Notes: generated from the letters alone by a model not told the origin. Shown: positions 34,577-48,086, counted from the first letter of the stretch. The stretch is 64,000 nt of DNA from Lepidonotus clava (GCA_936440205.1 OW387145.1:10291396-10355395); one strand, 5' to 3'. Program-made: numbers and translations.

Positions 34577-37500
34577 ATGTTGATGAGGCGTGACCAGGGC
34601 TATGCATGGGTGGTGTGTGGAGCATCATTCTTTATGTGTTTCATATATGGTGGTGTTGTATACTCCACTGGAATGTTTTACATCTTATTCAAAGAAAACA
34701 TGGATGCTGATAGCACAACAATATCATCATTAGTAGCTGTACAATCAGCATGTTTTTATCTCTCATGTAGGTTTTATTGTGGTATACTCTAGTTAAAGTA
34801 TAAAGTTACTACGCTGCTATTAGTCAAAGTTTTGCCCTGGACATGCTACTACTACTGCTCCCTGCTTTGCTATTGTTTGTCACATAGAGAGGGCATGGGG
34901 ATCTGCAATTTTTTCTCTTATTTCTACTCTGCTATTGTTCAACCTGAACCTGCTACTGGTCACCTCCTGCTCTGTTATTGGTCAAAGGGTCAACCCTGAC
35001 ACTGGACCCCTTCACTTCCTGCTATGCTATTGGTAGAAGGGTTGACCTTGGTCCTGGACCCCTCCCCACCCTGCTCTGCTGCTGATTAAAGAGTTGACCT
35101 TGACCTTGGAGCCCTTCACCACCCTGCTCTGTTATTGGTCAAAAGGTTGTCCTTGAGCTCTACTACTCCCTGCTCTCCTATTGGTCCAAGGGTTGACCCT
35201 GAACCTGTTACCAATGATTTTTCTCTATTAATTGGTGGAGTTGGACAAATTTGTAATGATCACCCATCTACTCATATCTAGATGCTCTTACTTTGTATTA
35301 AATCACTAACAAATCCATCCTGGGATATTGCAACTCACATTTGTAAAGGACATGTAAGAACGATAACTATGGAAAATATTTTCAGGTAATGTGTTTCCCG
35401 AATATCATGTAAATGTATTTGCACTAATATTTGATTTGTCACTACTTTATGGGACAGTCTTGATCTTTATTCCTCTGGATGCTCTTTCAGCCCTGATTTC
35501 AGGCATTCTAATTACAAAGTATGGAGAGAGAAGAGTTGGTATTTCTGGTGCTTTGATTGCATCATTTGGACTATGTCTGGCTTCCATATCTGTGACACCG
35601 AACCATTTGTATCCTACATATGGTATTCTTACAGGTATTGGAAAATTAGTTGTCAAATCTCCATTAAATTATTGAGTTAACATACAGATACCTGTGGTCA
35701 GCAGATGTGGAACTGGTCTCTCATAATTATCATTGTAGTCTGAATCTATGTTATTTCAGTGAGTCTATGATTTATATGAATATCAAAATTATTGAGAGCA
35801 TTTTGAACATTTCAGTTTATGTATCCACAATGTTAATCATATTTTTCAGGGATAGGTATTGGGCTGCAATACACTGCATTCCAGTCGGTATTACCTATAT
35901 ACTTTGACAAATGGCTCAGCCTGGTCACAGGGTTGACCATGTGTGGGATTGGGGTAGGTTCCTGCCTATTTCCCTACATCCTCTACACCTTGGAGGAGGT
36001 GTTTGCCTGGAGAGGGGCACTCCTTATCTGTGGTGGTGCCCAACTTCAGGCTGTGGTATGTAGTGCATTGTTTGGCCAGAAGCCACAGGAGACTAATCAC
36101 CAAAACACTCACTGTATAGAGAGAAAGGAAACGGACCTTGACAGGTATAAAACTGAGGAGAGTCTAATGTCATCAAGCAGGCCAAACCTAGAAAGTAATG
36201 GTCTGGATAAAGGAGGTAGCCTGGCCCAGTTGAAAAGTATTTTGTCTATGCCAGTTTACATACTTTATTGTACAAATTTGCTCTTTCTTAACACAGGATT
36301 CCTTATTGTATACAATCACATTGGAGACTCAATGATCACAAGTGGCTTTACCCAGTATGATGCCTCCCTTTTCTTCCTGGTCACAGGCATCTCTAATACA
36401 GCTGGCAGATTCCTGTCAGGAGCAGCAGCACAGGTTTCCAGATGTCATCCTCTCTACCTCTGTTTACTCAATTTGCCACTTGGATTTGTCACCATTTTGT
36501 TCTCATGTTTCACCACATTTCCACTTCTTATGCTATATGCAATTATTCTTGGTGTGTTTATGGGTCCAGGCTTTTCGTTACACATTGTGTTCTTCAGAAA
36601 CATAATGACTGCAGAGAAGATCCCAGTAGCCATTGGCTTCATACAACTGGCTCTCACACCAGGGGCTCTTGCCGGTCCAACAGTTGCTGGTTGGTTAAGT
36701 ATTGACTATTTGAACATGCTAGAACACTATAAGATACAGAGACTCAATTCAACCCAACTTTACAATTGAATAAAGTTGTGGTCAATCTGAAAAGAATTAC
36801 AGCTCAAGCCTGATTCCATTAAAAGATTCTTTCAGCTAGGAATTTGATAACCATTCACATTCTTATTTGACAGGAATCAATGCATGCTGCATAACAATTC
36901 AAAGTATTGAAAAATTTTGTTTCCCAATTTTTGTACCATAAAATAGATATCTGTTAGTATTTATTATATACTTAGATTGGTTTTTAATCAATTCTAAATT
37001 GGAATTTAAATGACGATAAGATAATCACATAGCACCTATACCTTTCTGTGGCAGGCAAGTGTTTTCAAATGTTTTAATTTAATCTAACATGTAACAAATT
37101 TGAGATCATCACCTAATATGACCTTTGGGTGGAGACTACCCCTCAATCAGGAAATAATCAACATCTAATGTAAAAACTAAAATTAATCACACAAAGGAAT
37201 CTCCATTGGTCTCGATCCAGATTATTGAGTGAGTTTAGCTACAATGATAAAATTGATGATACATTTCATCAATCTAGTTTAGAATGCGATTTAAACAATT
37301 CAGAACTATTGGTTACCACCACAGTGTCACCTGGCTTTATAACAATATTCTTCTTTTTTAATTTCTGCAAAATGTGAACTTAATTTTACTGAATCATTGT
37401 AACTAACCATAAACCTTTTTACATAAGAAAATCTATTTATGTGAATGTATTAAGCAGATATTAAGTATTTTATGTGTTTTTTAGAGTAAGGTTTTCTTTA

Positions 37501-37974
37501 TCCTAAAATGTGAACTGTCCAAGGATTTACAGCTTCTAAGTCAAAATTATGGATATTTATTTTTGAAGGTGAACAAATGTGATTTTTCAAACTGGTAAAC
37601 AGTCAAATTTTTCAAATCCTTATATTTTGTAAATAGATACAGTTACATATGATTTTAAAAATATAAAAAGTAAGCATCTATTTATATTCTTTTTTGTCTT
37701 CAAGTATTTATGTACTTCATGGTATACTTTTTTAACTCCATATTTAAATATATGTATGTACATCATATAGAGATATAGAGAACACCATGATTGGCTATGG
37801 TAGATAACTGTGTAATATTATATTTCTACCCTTTCAGGTTGGATATATGATACAACTACAACCTATGCGTACTCGTTCTACCTTGGAGGTGTGCTTATGT
37901 TGATTTCAGGGGTTCTCATTGTGTTCTGTATTTGTTGCAAGGGATGGAAATCAAACTGTAGGATAGAGAAATAA
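34577..37974 (+). CDS. Monocarboxylate transporter-like (SLC16/MFS) gene B, complete, 436 aa
   Basis: Four exons: 34577-34766, 35491-35634, 35850-36689 and 37838-37974, all phase 1, all GT-AG. The start MLMRRDQGYAWVVCGASFF matches the family N-terminus (acidic residue, G, aromatic, A/G, W, V at the mouth of TM1). TM1-2 are followed by SLISGILITKYGERR. The second family signature region reads FDKWLSLVTGLTMCGIG, and FAWRGALLICGGAQ follows. A charged loop (about residues 190-225) links the halves, and six further TMs end in a short basic tail. Total length fits a 12-TM SLC16 protein. It is probably a plasma-membrane solute carrier, substrate unknown. Gene A is its near twin. Reading through the exon-3 donor gives 26 more codons, a stop and an overlapping AATAAA (see findings). 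Confidence 0.9.
34830..35215. repeat. Intron-1 minisatellite of gene B
   Basis: Five or so imperfect units of 55-60 bases with 'ctgctctgttattggtcaaa' and 'gggttgaccttg' cores. Homologous to the repeat at 1-210 in gene A. Confidence 0.7.
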
Positions 37975-38669
37975 TACCCTTTGATATACATCACCAATGA
38001 AGATTTTTAACTTGCACTGACCATTCCCTTGTATGCTCCAAAGGCTCTGAGCCTATGTATACTATATATACAAATCTAATTGTTTAAGCTAAAACACATC
38101 ACTGATATTATGGGAGTTAAACCCGGAAGCGCAATGAAATGTATGATGCTCCAGTGAACACTTAAGTGATGTTTCTTTTACAAAGTGCAGCATATCCCAA
38201 ATGTACTTTTCTGTAGGAAGAGGTCTTTTTATGTTTGAGCATGAAGTCCTGTACAAAGGAAACACAAATTATACGAAGATTCCTTCCTCCTCTAATTTCT
38301 TGGGATTTTCCAGCATCCAACAATGTTTCAATTATAGTAGTCATTCAGAATAACAGAATGAGATGATCCTACATAAAGAATACCTGATAAAACTCTCAGT
38401 CAGTGGCCTGCTATCCTTTGAAATGGAAGAAAAGGCTCCTTTTATGTTTTTGTTTGTTAAGTGTACAGATATGCTGTATGTAAAATGACATGCCTAAAGT
38501 CACCAGTGATTACTAGGCCTATACGATCAAAATGACGTGTTTTAGAAAACTTGTTCTATGGCATTGTTAATTACTCCTGTACATTCCAAATATAGATAGA
38601 CAAAAAAAATATTACCAATGCATAACAGTACTAGTAGAAGTAAAGGTAGATCTTTTATTTACAGTACTA
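37975..38669. other. 3' flank of gene B, no gene seen
   Basis: Partly alignable with the flank of gene A (3.45-3.8 kb), including 'gcagcatatcccaa', 'gtacttttctgta' and 'aaatggaagaaaaggct', separated by a B-specific stretch at about 37995-38165. This marks the 3' limit of the tandem duplication at roughly 38.5 kb. Confidence 0.5.
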
Positions 38670-38881
38670 GGGCGCTTTTCACACTAGGAGAATCGTAAAT
38701 ATGTTACTCACATCTCAAATTATGAGATAAGATGTTTTAGAAATAAGTAATATTAACTTGAAATAATGTATAGCTAACAACAGGAAGATACGATCGTAGG
38801 TCTGGAATATAACTGTGAGATCTCTAAAATATCTTACTTCAAAATACGATCTTAGAGTTACGACGAGTGTGAAACACCCCC
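38670..38881. mobile_element. MITE with GGGCGCTTTTCACACT / AGTGTGAAACACCCCC ends
   Basis: About 212 bases with 15-16-base imperfect inverted termini and a second inner inverted pair 'aatcgtaa' / 'ttacgac'. The flanks contain CTAG on the left and GTAG/CTAG on the right, compatible with a short TA-containing duplication as in Harbinger-like MITEs, though not decisive. No ORF. Confidence 0.5.
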
Positions 38882-39491
38882 GTAGTCTAGAAGTCAATAC
38901 AATTTATATGACAGCAAATATCTAACACTGTTACAAAGGTAAGTTGTTGTTGATCATGTTAATGTGAAGTTATGGAACACTATGTTGAACTTATTTGAAT
39001 ACATTCATTAAACTTAGAAATAGGTCTTAGATGGACTGTCTCTTGTAATAGTAGAGGAGCTGACCCAACCACGCAAAATGTCCACGCAGCTAGCTACAGA
39101 AATTGCAGTCTTCACTGATCAATATGTTATTGACTGGGGCAATAATTCATACAATAAACATTAAGGAAATAACAACGAAGCTCAATAATACACTGTTAGA
39201 GGCCCATATAACTTATACATTCCCACAGTTTGAAATGAATGAAATATATTATGTTCACTCATGTATAAGGATTTATAGATATAAACATGAGTAATAAACA
39301 CACAAACACCAGCTTGGGCTGTAAGCTGGCGCCAGAGTAAACCGCCCAGCATAAAAATAAAGAAAAGTTTTTATTACTAATAAATGACAATGTTGTGTAT
39401 GTGTTTCCCCTCCTGTGGCTACCTGAGAAGCGACTGTACTCTCACCCCTGGTGGGTGGTAGAGGCACAGGTTGCCTCAGGTAGGCCTATCA

Positions 39492-39830
39492 AGGCCCATT
39501 CGCCCTGCCTGATTATTCCGTCATTTGGCACAACGAAAAAAATATTGTATGCAAAAGACGATTGTCTGACGCCCGATAAAATTGTCGTATGCAAGCGAAA
39601 TTGAACAAATAGCATTCACACTGACAAAAGGGGACCCTAACGATCGCAAACGATAATTTTCTCAAGTGCTTTGGGCCCTGAATCGTCTGGAATCCAAACG
39701 ATTTGATCCAACATGTTGGATCTGATCGGTTGGAGCCGTGTCGTTTGCATTATCGTTTGTACCAAAATTGCAAACGATAAATGTGGCAAGAGATCGTATG
39801 TACCGAATTTGCCAGGGTGAATGGGCCTTT
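39492..39830. mobile_element. MITE with AGGCCCATTCGCCCTG / CAGGGTGAATGGGCCT ends
   Basis: About 340 bases. Sixteen-base inverted termini with one mismatch enclose an interior with repeated 'aaacgat' and 'atcgtttg' motifs in both orientations. No clear target duplication was found. Non-autonomous. Short ORFs crossing it (39395-40020 region) are not supported. Confidence 0.6.
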
Positions 39831-41691
39831 AGTGGAGGCCTCTGGTGCCAATCTCAGTCATCCTCCTGTGGATTTATACTACTATATGAAATATATACTG
39901 TCACATATAACTTTACAAGTTAAAGAGACATATTCTGACCTTTTTTATGTCATGGCTACCAGGAGCAGTGGTGCTTATTGTGCCGAACCAAATAAGCCCT
40001 GCATGCTGCAAAGGAGGTAAAATATATATCCTGAATTAAACTAACTCCAAGATGTTCCAAAATAAAATAGCATCACGTGTCCAATGTTGCTATGCATATG
40101 GTAATGGCCAATCAGCATCAAGCATTAGGTAAACAAACAAGATGTCGGAGGGCTGATGGCAATGTTGGAGGGCCGACGACGATGACAAAGGGCCAATTTT
40201 CACATGTGTTCTTTGGCTTATAACCCCTAAGAATTAAGGATTACTTGAAAGAGTTTCAGATTATTGAGAAAAGGACTCTGTAGACTCAGTAGCCATCTTA
40301 AATATCTCTGTCTTTATTACCCACGTTGACTGAAGATTTCCAATGACCCTGCACTCACCAGAGGCTTCCTGCCACAAAGTTTCTTCTTAGGGTATGGTCA
40401 TCAACAGCATGTCCAGACATCAATAAAGAAGACACACTCATGCCCCTTTGGGACTAAATATACTGAATACACTAGATAACAGGCAAGATGTACAACAGAT
40501 GCCAAACCAAAAAAGAATTCTGTCCACAAAGGAGAAACAAATATACACCAATGTACTCTCACCTAACTTGGTTTATCAATTCCAAAGTTTAACCTTGGAT
40601 CCTTAAGTGTTAATGATTTTGACTGAAACAACAGTCTTTCTTTAATTATTCATTGTCATGATTAATGAGAATAGCAAACAACATGCCAAATAATCAGAAA
40701 AAAATACCTTTAAGATGACAATATAGTATGTTATCACACCTTATCTGAGAAATTAACCCCTTCTACCCAATAAAGCCATAATTTGCTTCTCCATGGGTGT
40801 ATCCCATGAATATGAGGCATTTTCTATGATTATTTGTTGATATAAAAATAAATATTGGACTTACAGCTTAAAGGGATTACCATTGCATTACTAAAGCTCA
40901 CAGGTTTCCCTACCCTTGGTGTCATCATGATATCTCAATTAGTTCCTTTAGAGTCTGTTATGCAATGCAGGCCATTATGGCCTAGGATGCGATAAGATGA
41001 ACAAAATATCGGGGGGGAAATCCAGGTAGCTCACCATGTAGGGTAAATCCTTATTTTGATTGAATTCACGATTTGCCTCCTGGACTATTATAGGAAAAGC
41101 AATATGAATAACATTTCAAAACGTTTTTAGTCTTTATCAATGTAAATCCTCCAGATCCTTCCAAAATATATTCAGTTAGTTCAATAATAAAGGTTAATAG
41201 CCCTAATAAATGTATACATTACATATTTCACATTTCAGGCAATGCCTTAATGCATGCTTCATATATAGTAAACAGCATTTTTTAATAATGAAACAGTATA
41301 TACCTATATCTCAAATATAACATGTATCGAAACTAATAATTATGGTGTCCAACTCAAAGCTCTTTGAGTCATATGAAGATAGTGCAAAACATGAAAAGGG
41401 TAATACAAAAATTAGATTAGTTCAGGAAATATTTACTGCAAATATACTGCAAGAGGAAATATGGAAAATATCAAAATCTCTTGCAGAGGAGGGCCCTCCT
41501 CCAAACTATTTGCTGGTATATCTTTATTTCTATATAATCATAGTAGATATCAGAACATTCTTGTACTCTGTATCTAGAAAATACAGACATTTGCAAGGTC
41601 CTTTTCTTCTTTTATACATTTCCATACATTTTAGTTTCAAAGGTTAACATTGGATATTCTCACTATATATATGGTGGCTCGGACTCAACGT
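39831..41691. other. Intergenic, no gene seen
   Basis: AT-rich sequence between genes B and C. A 101-codon open frame at 41342-41647 has skewed Lys/Tyr/Phe composition and no recognisable domain. No terminal repeats noted. Confidence 0.5.
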
Positions 41692-44273
41692 TCATTGATG
41701 TCTGAGCCAGATACAAATCACATCCAATATTCCTGCGACAAACATGAGGGCAGTTGCAAGGTAGAATGAGTACAGATAGGTTCCAGTAAAATCAAACAAC
41801 CACCCTGAAAATATATAAATTGTTATCAATATTCATCTTACTCTGAAGAGTTCATGTAATAATGATTCGTCATTTCAATGGTGTGGTGAAGTGATGTATC
41901 AAAGGTATTTGGAGGACCATACCAATAGTCATCAGCTAACAGTGAGTTTGTTCTAGGGCAGAATATTCAAAATTATACAAAATTTAAATCAAACAACGGA
42001 AAAACTGTTGCATATATGTTTCTATTTCAAATGACTGACTCTTATCAACTAATAACAATACAAAGATTTACATATAATCAAAGTATGTATGTTAAAGGTA
42101 ATATGACATTATGTACAACAAAAATTTATTCTATTATTATTCAAAGTACTTATCCCTAATTGAAATGAGTTGAAAAGAGGTTAGCTGTCATTATTACATG
42201 CATATGACTGACCAATGCAGTCTTACCTCAAATACTCCAAATACTTTACCTTTCTGGTCAATAGAGATATTTGCTAGAATAAAAATAAAATTTTGGCAAC
42301 TAAAAGAGTATATTTATGATAAATTATTAGTTCCAGTGAAAGCATGAATATGTGAAAAAATCAGATACACATCATTTCAGTGGCTTCGATTATCAAGTTC
42401 ACATCTCAATTATGGCCTGCTGGAGAAGGCTCTTTAATGGAGACTCTCTAATGGTTTTATAACTTTTACAAGAATATACATACCTGCGATTGGTCCTCCT
42501 AAAAGCAATGCTGGGCCAAAAAAGAAGTGCATGATTCCCAGAGCAATTGCAATTTTGTCCTTCTTGAATAATTCCGTGAGGATCGTCACTGGGAGAATGT
42601 TGTATGGGCTTGTAAATGCACCAAAAAGGGTTGCATACATCAGTATGAGAGGCATTGTATTGCAAAATGAGAAAGCAATTGTTGCACAAGCCAGCAGGAG
42701 ACTTGATAAACATATATACAGAGGATCACATCTAGGTATTTGTGTAGCGAACCCCGATACTACCCTGGTAATAGTACTTGCCACAGCAAGAACAATGAAA
42801 AACAAAGCAGCATGGCTTTGTGTAAATCCTTGTGAGATGATGTAGGCTCCTATGTGGGTGTACATAATTGAAACAGCCATCATAAAGAAAAACTCACTGG
42901 CACAGAAAATTGAGAAAACAGGTGTTTTAAAAACTGATAGCCACCTTTTGAGTAATCCTACTAGTATTATGAACCTTTTAGGTCTTACAGCAATGTTAGA
43001 GCATGCTTCCCCATCATATTCCGTTTTTGTATCCAAGATTTTTGCATTATTTGGATTAGACTGTATTTCAAGCGAGCTCTCATTGTCAGACATTTTTGTG
43101 ACGGTACGATATAGTGCCCCACATACAAGTGACTGAAATTCAACACCTCCAAGGATAAGTAGTGTGCCGCGCCAGCCATACACATCATTAAGTTGAGTGA
43201 TCAGGTAGGGAGACACAATGGCACCAACTGATGAGGCGGAGGTGGCGATGCCTGTAGCTAACCCCAGTTGTTTGTCAAAATATTCAGTTAATGATTTGAG
43301 GCCTGCTATTTCTTGTATTCCTTGTCCTGCTCCTGAAAGAGAAGATATGATTGGTCAGAAAGATTTTGAAACATTGAATTTACATGATAGTTTAAGAGAC
43401 ATTTGGCATCTTATCATATTTAATTAAGTTATACAACTGCACCCATCGTGTAACACATGATGTTTTGTTATAAAAAATATGACGGTTTGTTATAAAAAAA
43501 AAAGAAAAGGGTCTAGGCCCAGCCCTCCCTTTTCTCTGCCCCTATTAATAATTGAAAACATCATTTTTACCTGCAAGAACTCTAAATGTTAGGCACATTT
43601 GGTATGCATGCGTAGCTTGAGAGGCAAGGATTAGTCCGGCAAAGGTCAAGAGAGTTCCAAGAAGACTGACTCTTCTCACACCAAACTTTGAGATCAGAAT
43701 GCTAGCTACTGGTGCTGTGAAAAGGCAACAGGATTAAAATAGTAGAGTTAATCATAAAATAGAATCCAACTGACTTTGCTATGCAGATAGCATCGTACTT
43801 CCCTAAATGAACTACACGCCACATAATAAATTGAAATTATTGGAGTTCAAAATATGAAACACAAACATTGAAGATTTATTTTAATTTTACGTACAATTAA
43901 TTCATGAAAACAATATCAACATTTATTGTCTTTTAGAAGGTCTCTAAATGATGGTGAAAATTTCACACCAGCCAGATGCACATTAATGATGGGATTACAG
44001 TTATGTGTAAAGAACTAAATCTTTAACTGCATAAGGTGTGAGAGAAGGACACCCACCTACAATGTTCATTGCTGCTATATTCGAGGCAGCTACAAAGGAT
44101 ATCACACTGCTGTTCCCTTGGAGACTTCTTTTGAACAGGATGTAAAACATTCCTATTCCATAAGCAACTAAACAGCACAGAAACCGCTGGGCAAATACGG
44201 CTGCACAAACCACCCAGGCATACCCATGGTCCATGGTGGTCTTCATTGGATGAATATCCAGTAGATGTCCCAA
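41692..44273 (-). CDS. Monocarboxylate transporter-like (SLC16/MFS) gene C, complete, 440 aa
   Basis: Minus strand, four exons: 44273-44057, 43714-43571, 43332-42484 and 41804-41692 (TGA), the same phase-1 intron positions as A and B. The start is uncertain between MGHLLDIHPMKTTMDHGYAW and the downstream MKTT or MDHG. Motifs: MDHGYAWVVCAAVFA at TM1; APVASILISKFGVRRVS after TM2; FDKQLGLATGIATSASSVG as the second signature; YGWRGTLLILGGVEF; a hydrophilic centre rich in Ser/Asn/Asp; the last TM; and a WLRHQ C-terminus. It is clearly homologous to A and B but much more diverged, so it is an older paralogue in inverted orientation. The order A, B, C suggests a local SLC16 cluster. Substrate unknown. 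Confidence 0.88.
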
Positions 44274-44289
44274 GAAACCCTTCTCTAAG

Positions 44290-45510
44290 ATGAAGTATCG
44301 TTTATCAATTTATATTTATGATTCAATTCTAATAACCCCATTAATTAATTGGCCCTTTGGGATTCTTGTTAGCCTTTGGGATCCCTGTAAACCTTCTGGG
44401 ATTGCTGTTGAGCGTCTGGTGGCCGTATCCTTCCTTTTTTCACCCTGTCAGCCAATCTGTTAAGGTTAGGCCCTCTGATAAACAGGTCACCTGGAAACCA
44501 GAGCTATTGGCCCTCTAATAAACAAAATATGGTAAATCATAGGTTATTTCTCTGCGAGAGCTTATCTATGAGAGTGCATACTGAAAGATTAGGAAAAACT
44601 CTCCTTGTGCGACATACAAAGTGGCATAGAATGCTTGCCAATTCAGAAATGAGATGGTTAAAGTTGTTTGATTATTCAAAATCATTTTTTCGAGCTATTC
44701 CTAGAGATGGAACAAGGACTTGTGTAATTGTCTTCCCATACAGACCTGGTGGTTGTAGGGGGGACTCATTGCTGCCACCTGGAGGCACCCAACATATAAG
44801 CAACCACTTCCCCTACACACTACACCCCAAACTACACCCCTGTCCCATAATCCCCTTCACCTCTCCCTCCTCAATCGCGTTCCTGACGCCATTGAGACCA
44901 CTACCCTTACTCCAATACAATTTACCCACCAGCCCACTCCTTATAAACAATTCATCTCATCACCTTTTTATTTCTATATTAACTTTTATTTTGTTTAATT
45001 ACATATCTCAATAATATTAATCAATCGACTTATAGTACAATTTCCTCAATTATGCCTTTTACTTGTTTGTCTCCGGGTTCCACGGTAATCAGCTGCTGTT
45101 TAATTTGACTAAATTAGTATGCAAATCTTTAATCATCACTGTGCCCAATAAACATACAATAAAACATGTTCTCAAACAATTATATTGCATTATTTGCAAT
45201 CGTCAGCAATCAGCTACACTGTATATTACATGAATATGATAGAAAACATCCATAGTCAAATAGCACTAGTATAGTTTGCTGATATACGTTCACCCAACCA
45301 TGGAATTTAATTATGACTATGTCAAGAGTATAAAATACTAAACACATACAATGTTGCTATGACTAGGTATATCACGGGGTGAGAAGACACTCATAGTATG
45401 GTATCTCATGTTTTAGGTTTTTGATAACAATAGTTAGACTAGGTTCATCTCAGTTAGCATCCAGGACTTGGTAGTTGCCTTAAATTGAGCATAACTATCT
45501 TTAAGTCTCA
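44290..45510. other. Intergenic with small imperfect repeats
   Basis: At 44355-44415 three imperfect units of 'cctttgggattcttgttag' type stand in tandem. An open frame of 161 codons (44529-45014) looks like chance: Pro/Thr/His-rich second half, no domain. The remainder is AT-rich and unremarkable. Confidence 0.4.
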
Positions 45511-46040
45511 TTACATAGGTACGTTGTTCCACAAAAAGATATCGAAGCAGAAAATGTTAAATTTATATTTTTCACAATTTGGTTTTTCTAGGTTGAATAC
45601 GTTGGCTGCACGTCTTCTTGTTCTTAGGGTTGCTCTGTCCAATCTATGAATTTCAGATTGTTGTTGTTTCTTGGTTGTATACAGATGCGAAGTGCCCTGT
45701 TTTGTAAAGTCTGTAAATTTTGATAAGGATTTTTTATTAGTTCGGATGTAGAAGATATCTCCATAGTCAAAATAGGGAAGCATCATTGATTTATAAATTG
45801 AAGTACCTGCATAATCTGTCATGTACCTCCTTTAGTTTTGAAGTAAAGATATTTTGTAGGAAACCAACTTATAGTTATACTCTTTATGTGTTTTGAAAAA
45901 GTCAAATTATCATCAATAATAACTCCCAGATATTTGCAGTAGCTGACAGAGTCAATATTTGTATTATCAATTTGGAGTTGAGACAGCCTTATGTTTTTTG
46001 TCTTTTTCTTTGAACCAAGAATAATTCACTTAGTGTTTTT
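45511..46040 (-). mobile_element. LINE reverse-transcriptase C-terminal fragment
   Basis: On the minus strand the region after the RT catalytic core is visible: 'YCKYLGVIIDDNLTFSKHI' then, in another frame, 'SMMLPYFDYGDIFYI', 'EIHRLDRATLRTRR' and 'FNIFCFDIFLWNNVP'. These are the usual closing motifs of CR1/jockey-type ORF2. It is truncated 5', frame-broken and clearly dead. Confidence 0.75.
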
Positions 46041-46435
46041 TATATATCACTATTAAGATATTTGTTTTGTATATCCCTATTAAGATTCAATCACATAATG
46101 TGCTTTACGATATCTTCATTCATGATATGACATTTTAACATGTTTTGCTGAACATCTATTTATAAAGAGTCAAATTGGTTGAAGAGTGAATTACATGCTG
46201 GAATCACAATTTGAATTTTAAATGTTGGTAAACAGCCATATCTCACCAAGGAATCAAGAGTCAATAATGTGTAATAATAAAAGTCAGTCCTTTTGCAGCA
46301 TTGATGGTCACATATATTACAATCGTGAAAGTATATCTGCTAGGCACATATGCTTTTATAAATCTTTTTGGTGTTATTTAACAGTAGTCACCACTTACCT
46401 GACAACTTGACAAGAAGCACCAACTGGGCCAGACC

Positions 46436-46770
46436 AGACTCAGGAACTCAGTTGGTATGGTGTCTGCTTTGAGCGAGGAAGGTCATGGATTCAATCCCCA
46501 GCCAAGTCACACCAAAGACTCAGAAATATGGTGTGGCTGCTGCTTGTCTGCCACTCAGTGTGAAGTTAGAGTGATGAAACAACTGGTTTTCCTAGTGTCA
46601 GTAGGATTTGACTGGGTGTCATGTTTACATGTGACGCAATATCTCAGTAAAATAGCAATAGAAAAAGGGCATTGGGTCCCACTGCTACAAAAAGGCACTG
46701 CCCTTGATGTGGGCCTGGCAGTTAATTGGGGTGTAAAGCATCAAATAACCAACCAACCAGTCAGTCCTTT
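46436..46770 (+). mobile_element. tRNA-derived SINE
   Basis: The head looks like a decayed tRNA: 'aactcagttggtatggtg' matches an A-box and 'ggattcaatcccc' a B-box at the right spacing. It is followed by a non-tRNA body with 'accaaagactcagaaatatg' and a tail region rich in 'aacca' near 46740-46760. There is no CCA end or intact acceptor stem, so it is not a functional tRNA. RNA polymerase III promoter inferred from the boxes. Confidence 0.65.
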
Positions 46771-46870
46771 TTACACCTGCATCAAAGCTGGGTGGCCGAT
46801 ATATATATGCAGGGCCCACGCAAGACTTTTAAGTTTTATTGAATTGGAATTTGCCAGATCCTGTTTTTAG

Positions 46871-48086
46871 TTGCCAAATTAAAGTGAGAGGAGCCATGGA
46901 ATATTTGTACTAAATCTGAAAATTGATACAAATATAATTTATAGGGCATTTTCCAATTACCATTATCAGGAATAAGCATGTACACTGTGTCACCTCCAAG
47001 TCTAGGGGTTTAGATCAGGGGTCTTCATATCGCAAGTCAAATTTAAGAAAGGGCTTTGTCCCATGTCACTATATTTTAAATATATATGTCAATTTTAAGA
47101 AACCTTAATGTCACATGGCTGATTTAAGAAATTGTCCATGTCATGTTGTTAAATGTTTTCGTCCTCTGACCAGAACATTATCTAAATTGACACGGGAAGA
47201 TTTTGATCAAATACATTAGACAGACTCGGCCGTGTCTGAATCCACTTGCTCTAAACCGTGTCAAGGAGTGTAAGTCTTACTCCACCATTATCCCTGACAC
47301 AGCAAAGTATCATTATACCACCAATAGCAGTGGGCGTGTTAGGTAATATTTTTGCGCCCACCTCAAAGTTTCCCTTCCCCTTCTGGCGTGTATATAAGTG
47401 TAAGTCAGGGGGTGTTAACTATATTGTGTCACAATAGTCCCGTCCGCTCATAGTTCTCTTAACACGCCCAACCTTCTCGGCGTCTTAACGTACCTACCCT
47501 CCATTCAGGCACCAATATAATTGCCAGCAGTGGCGTACCCAGTCCCCCCCCCCCCCCCCTCAGGGTGGGAGTGTAGGGGGGGGGGGTGAGGGGTTCCCAT
47601 GTTCGGTGGACCCCCCTCAGATTTCTCAAATTTTACGCAATTAAACTACCAATAAAGGGAATTATCCAAATTAGGGGTCTCTGGAACCCCTCAGATTTAG
47701 CAAAGTTTCTATGCCTATAGGGGGAATGTGGGTTGTATTTGATGGCCGCGCTTTACCAGTGTTCTACTCTCACTGTACTTAGAAGTTAGTTAGACATTAA
47801 AAGACTGTGTTTCACTCTGATCTAGTATATTTGTAAATTTAGATGAAACATATATTAAGACTCACATTATCTGTTCAATACTCTGTACGATCGGCCGTAG
47901 ACTGCCAAGTACACACAAAAACATAGTTTAGCGTGAAGCGGTTATTTAAGGTAAATTCTAACCTATAGCTATCATGCTCCCGAGGTTAACTAGTGTTACT
48001 ATATAAAAATAAAAATAAAAGGACATTTCACACAAAGTGTAGTTAAAATCTAGTGTACTATTTTATTGCTGAATCGATTATATATA
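46871..48086. other. Non-coding stretch; left limit of the large element lies somewhere here or further left
   Basis: Holds clustered 'ccgtgtc'/'gacacgg' words (47195-47300), 'gcgtgtatataagtg' (TATA-like, near 47390), and a C/G homopolymer pair 'ccccccccccccc...gggggggggg' near 47547-47587 next to 'agtggcgtacccag'. No terminus of the large element could be fixed. Confidence 0.35.

Noticed and set aside
41342-41647. 101-codon ORF between genes B and C
   Set aside because: Lys/Tyr/Phe-skewed AT-rich reading with no domain and no splice context.
44529-45014. 161-codon ORF with Pro/His/Thr-rich second half
   Set aside because: Composition and lack of homologous motifs suggest a chance frame over low-complexity C-rich sequence.
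46436-46510. Apparent tRNA gene
   Set aside because: A and B boxes are present, but there is no paired acceptor stem and a SINE body follows; interpreted as a SINE head.
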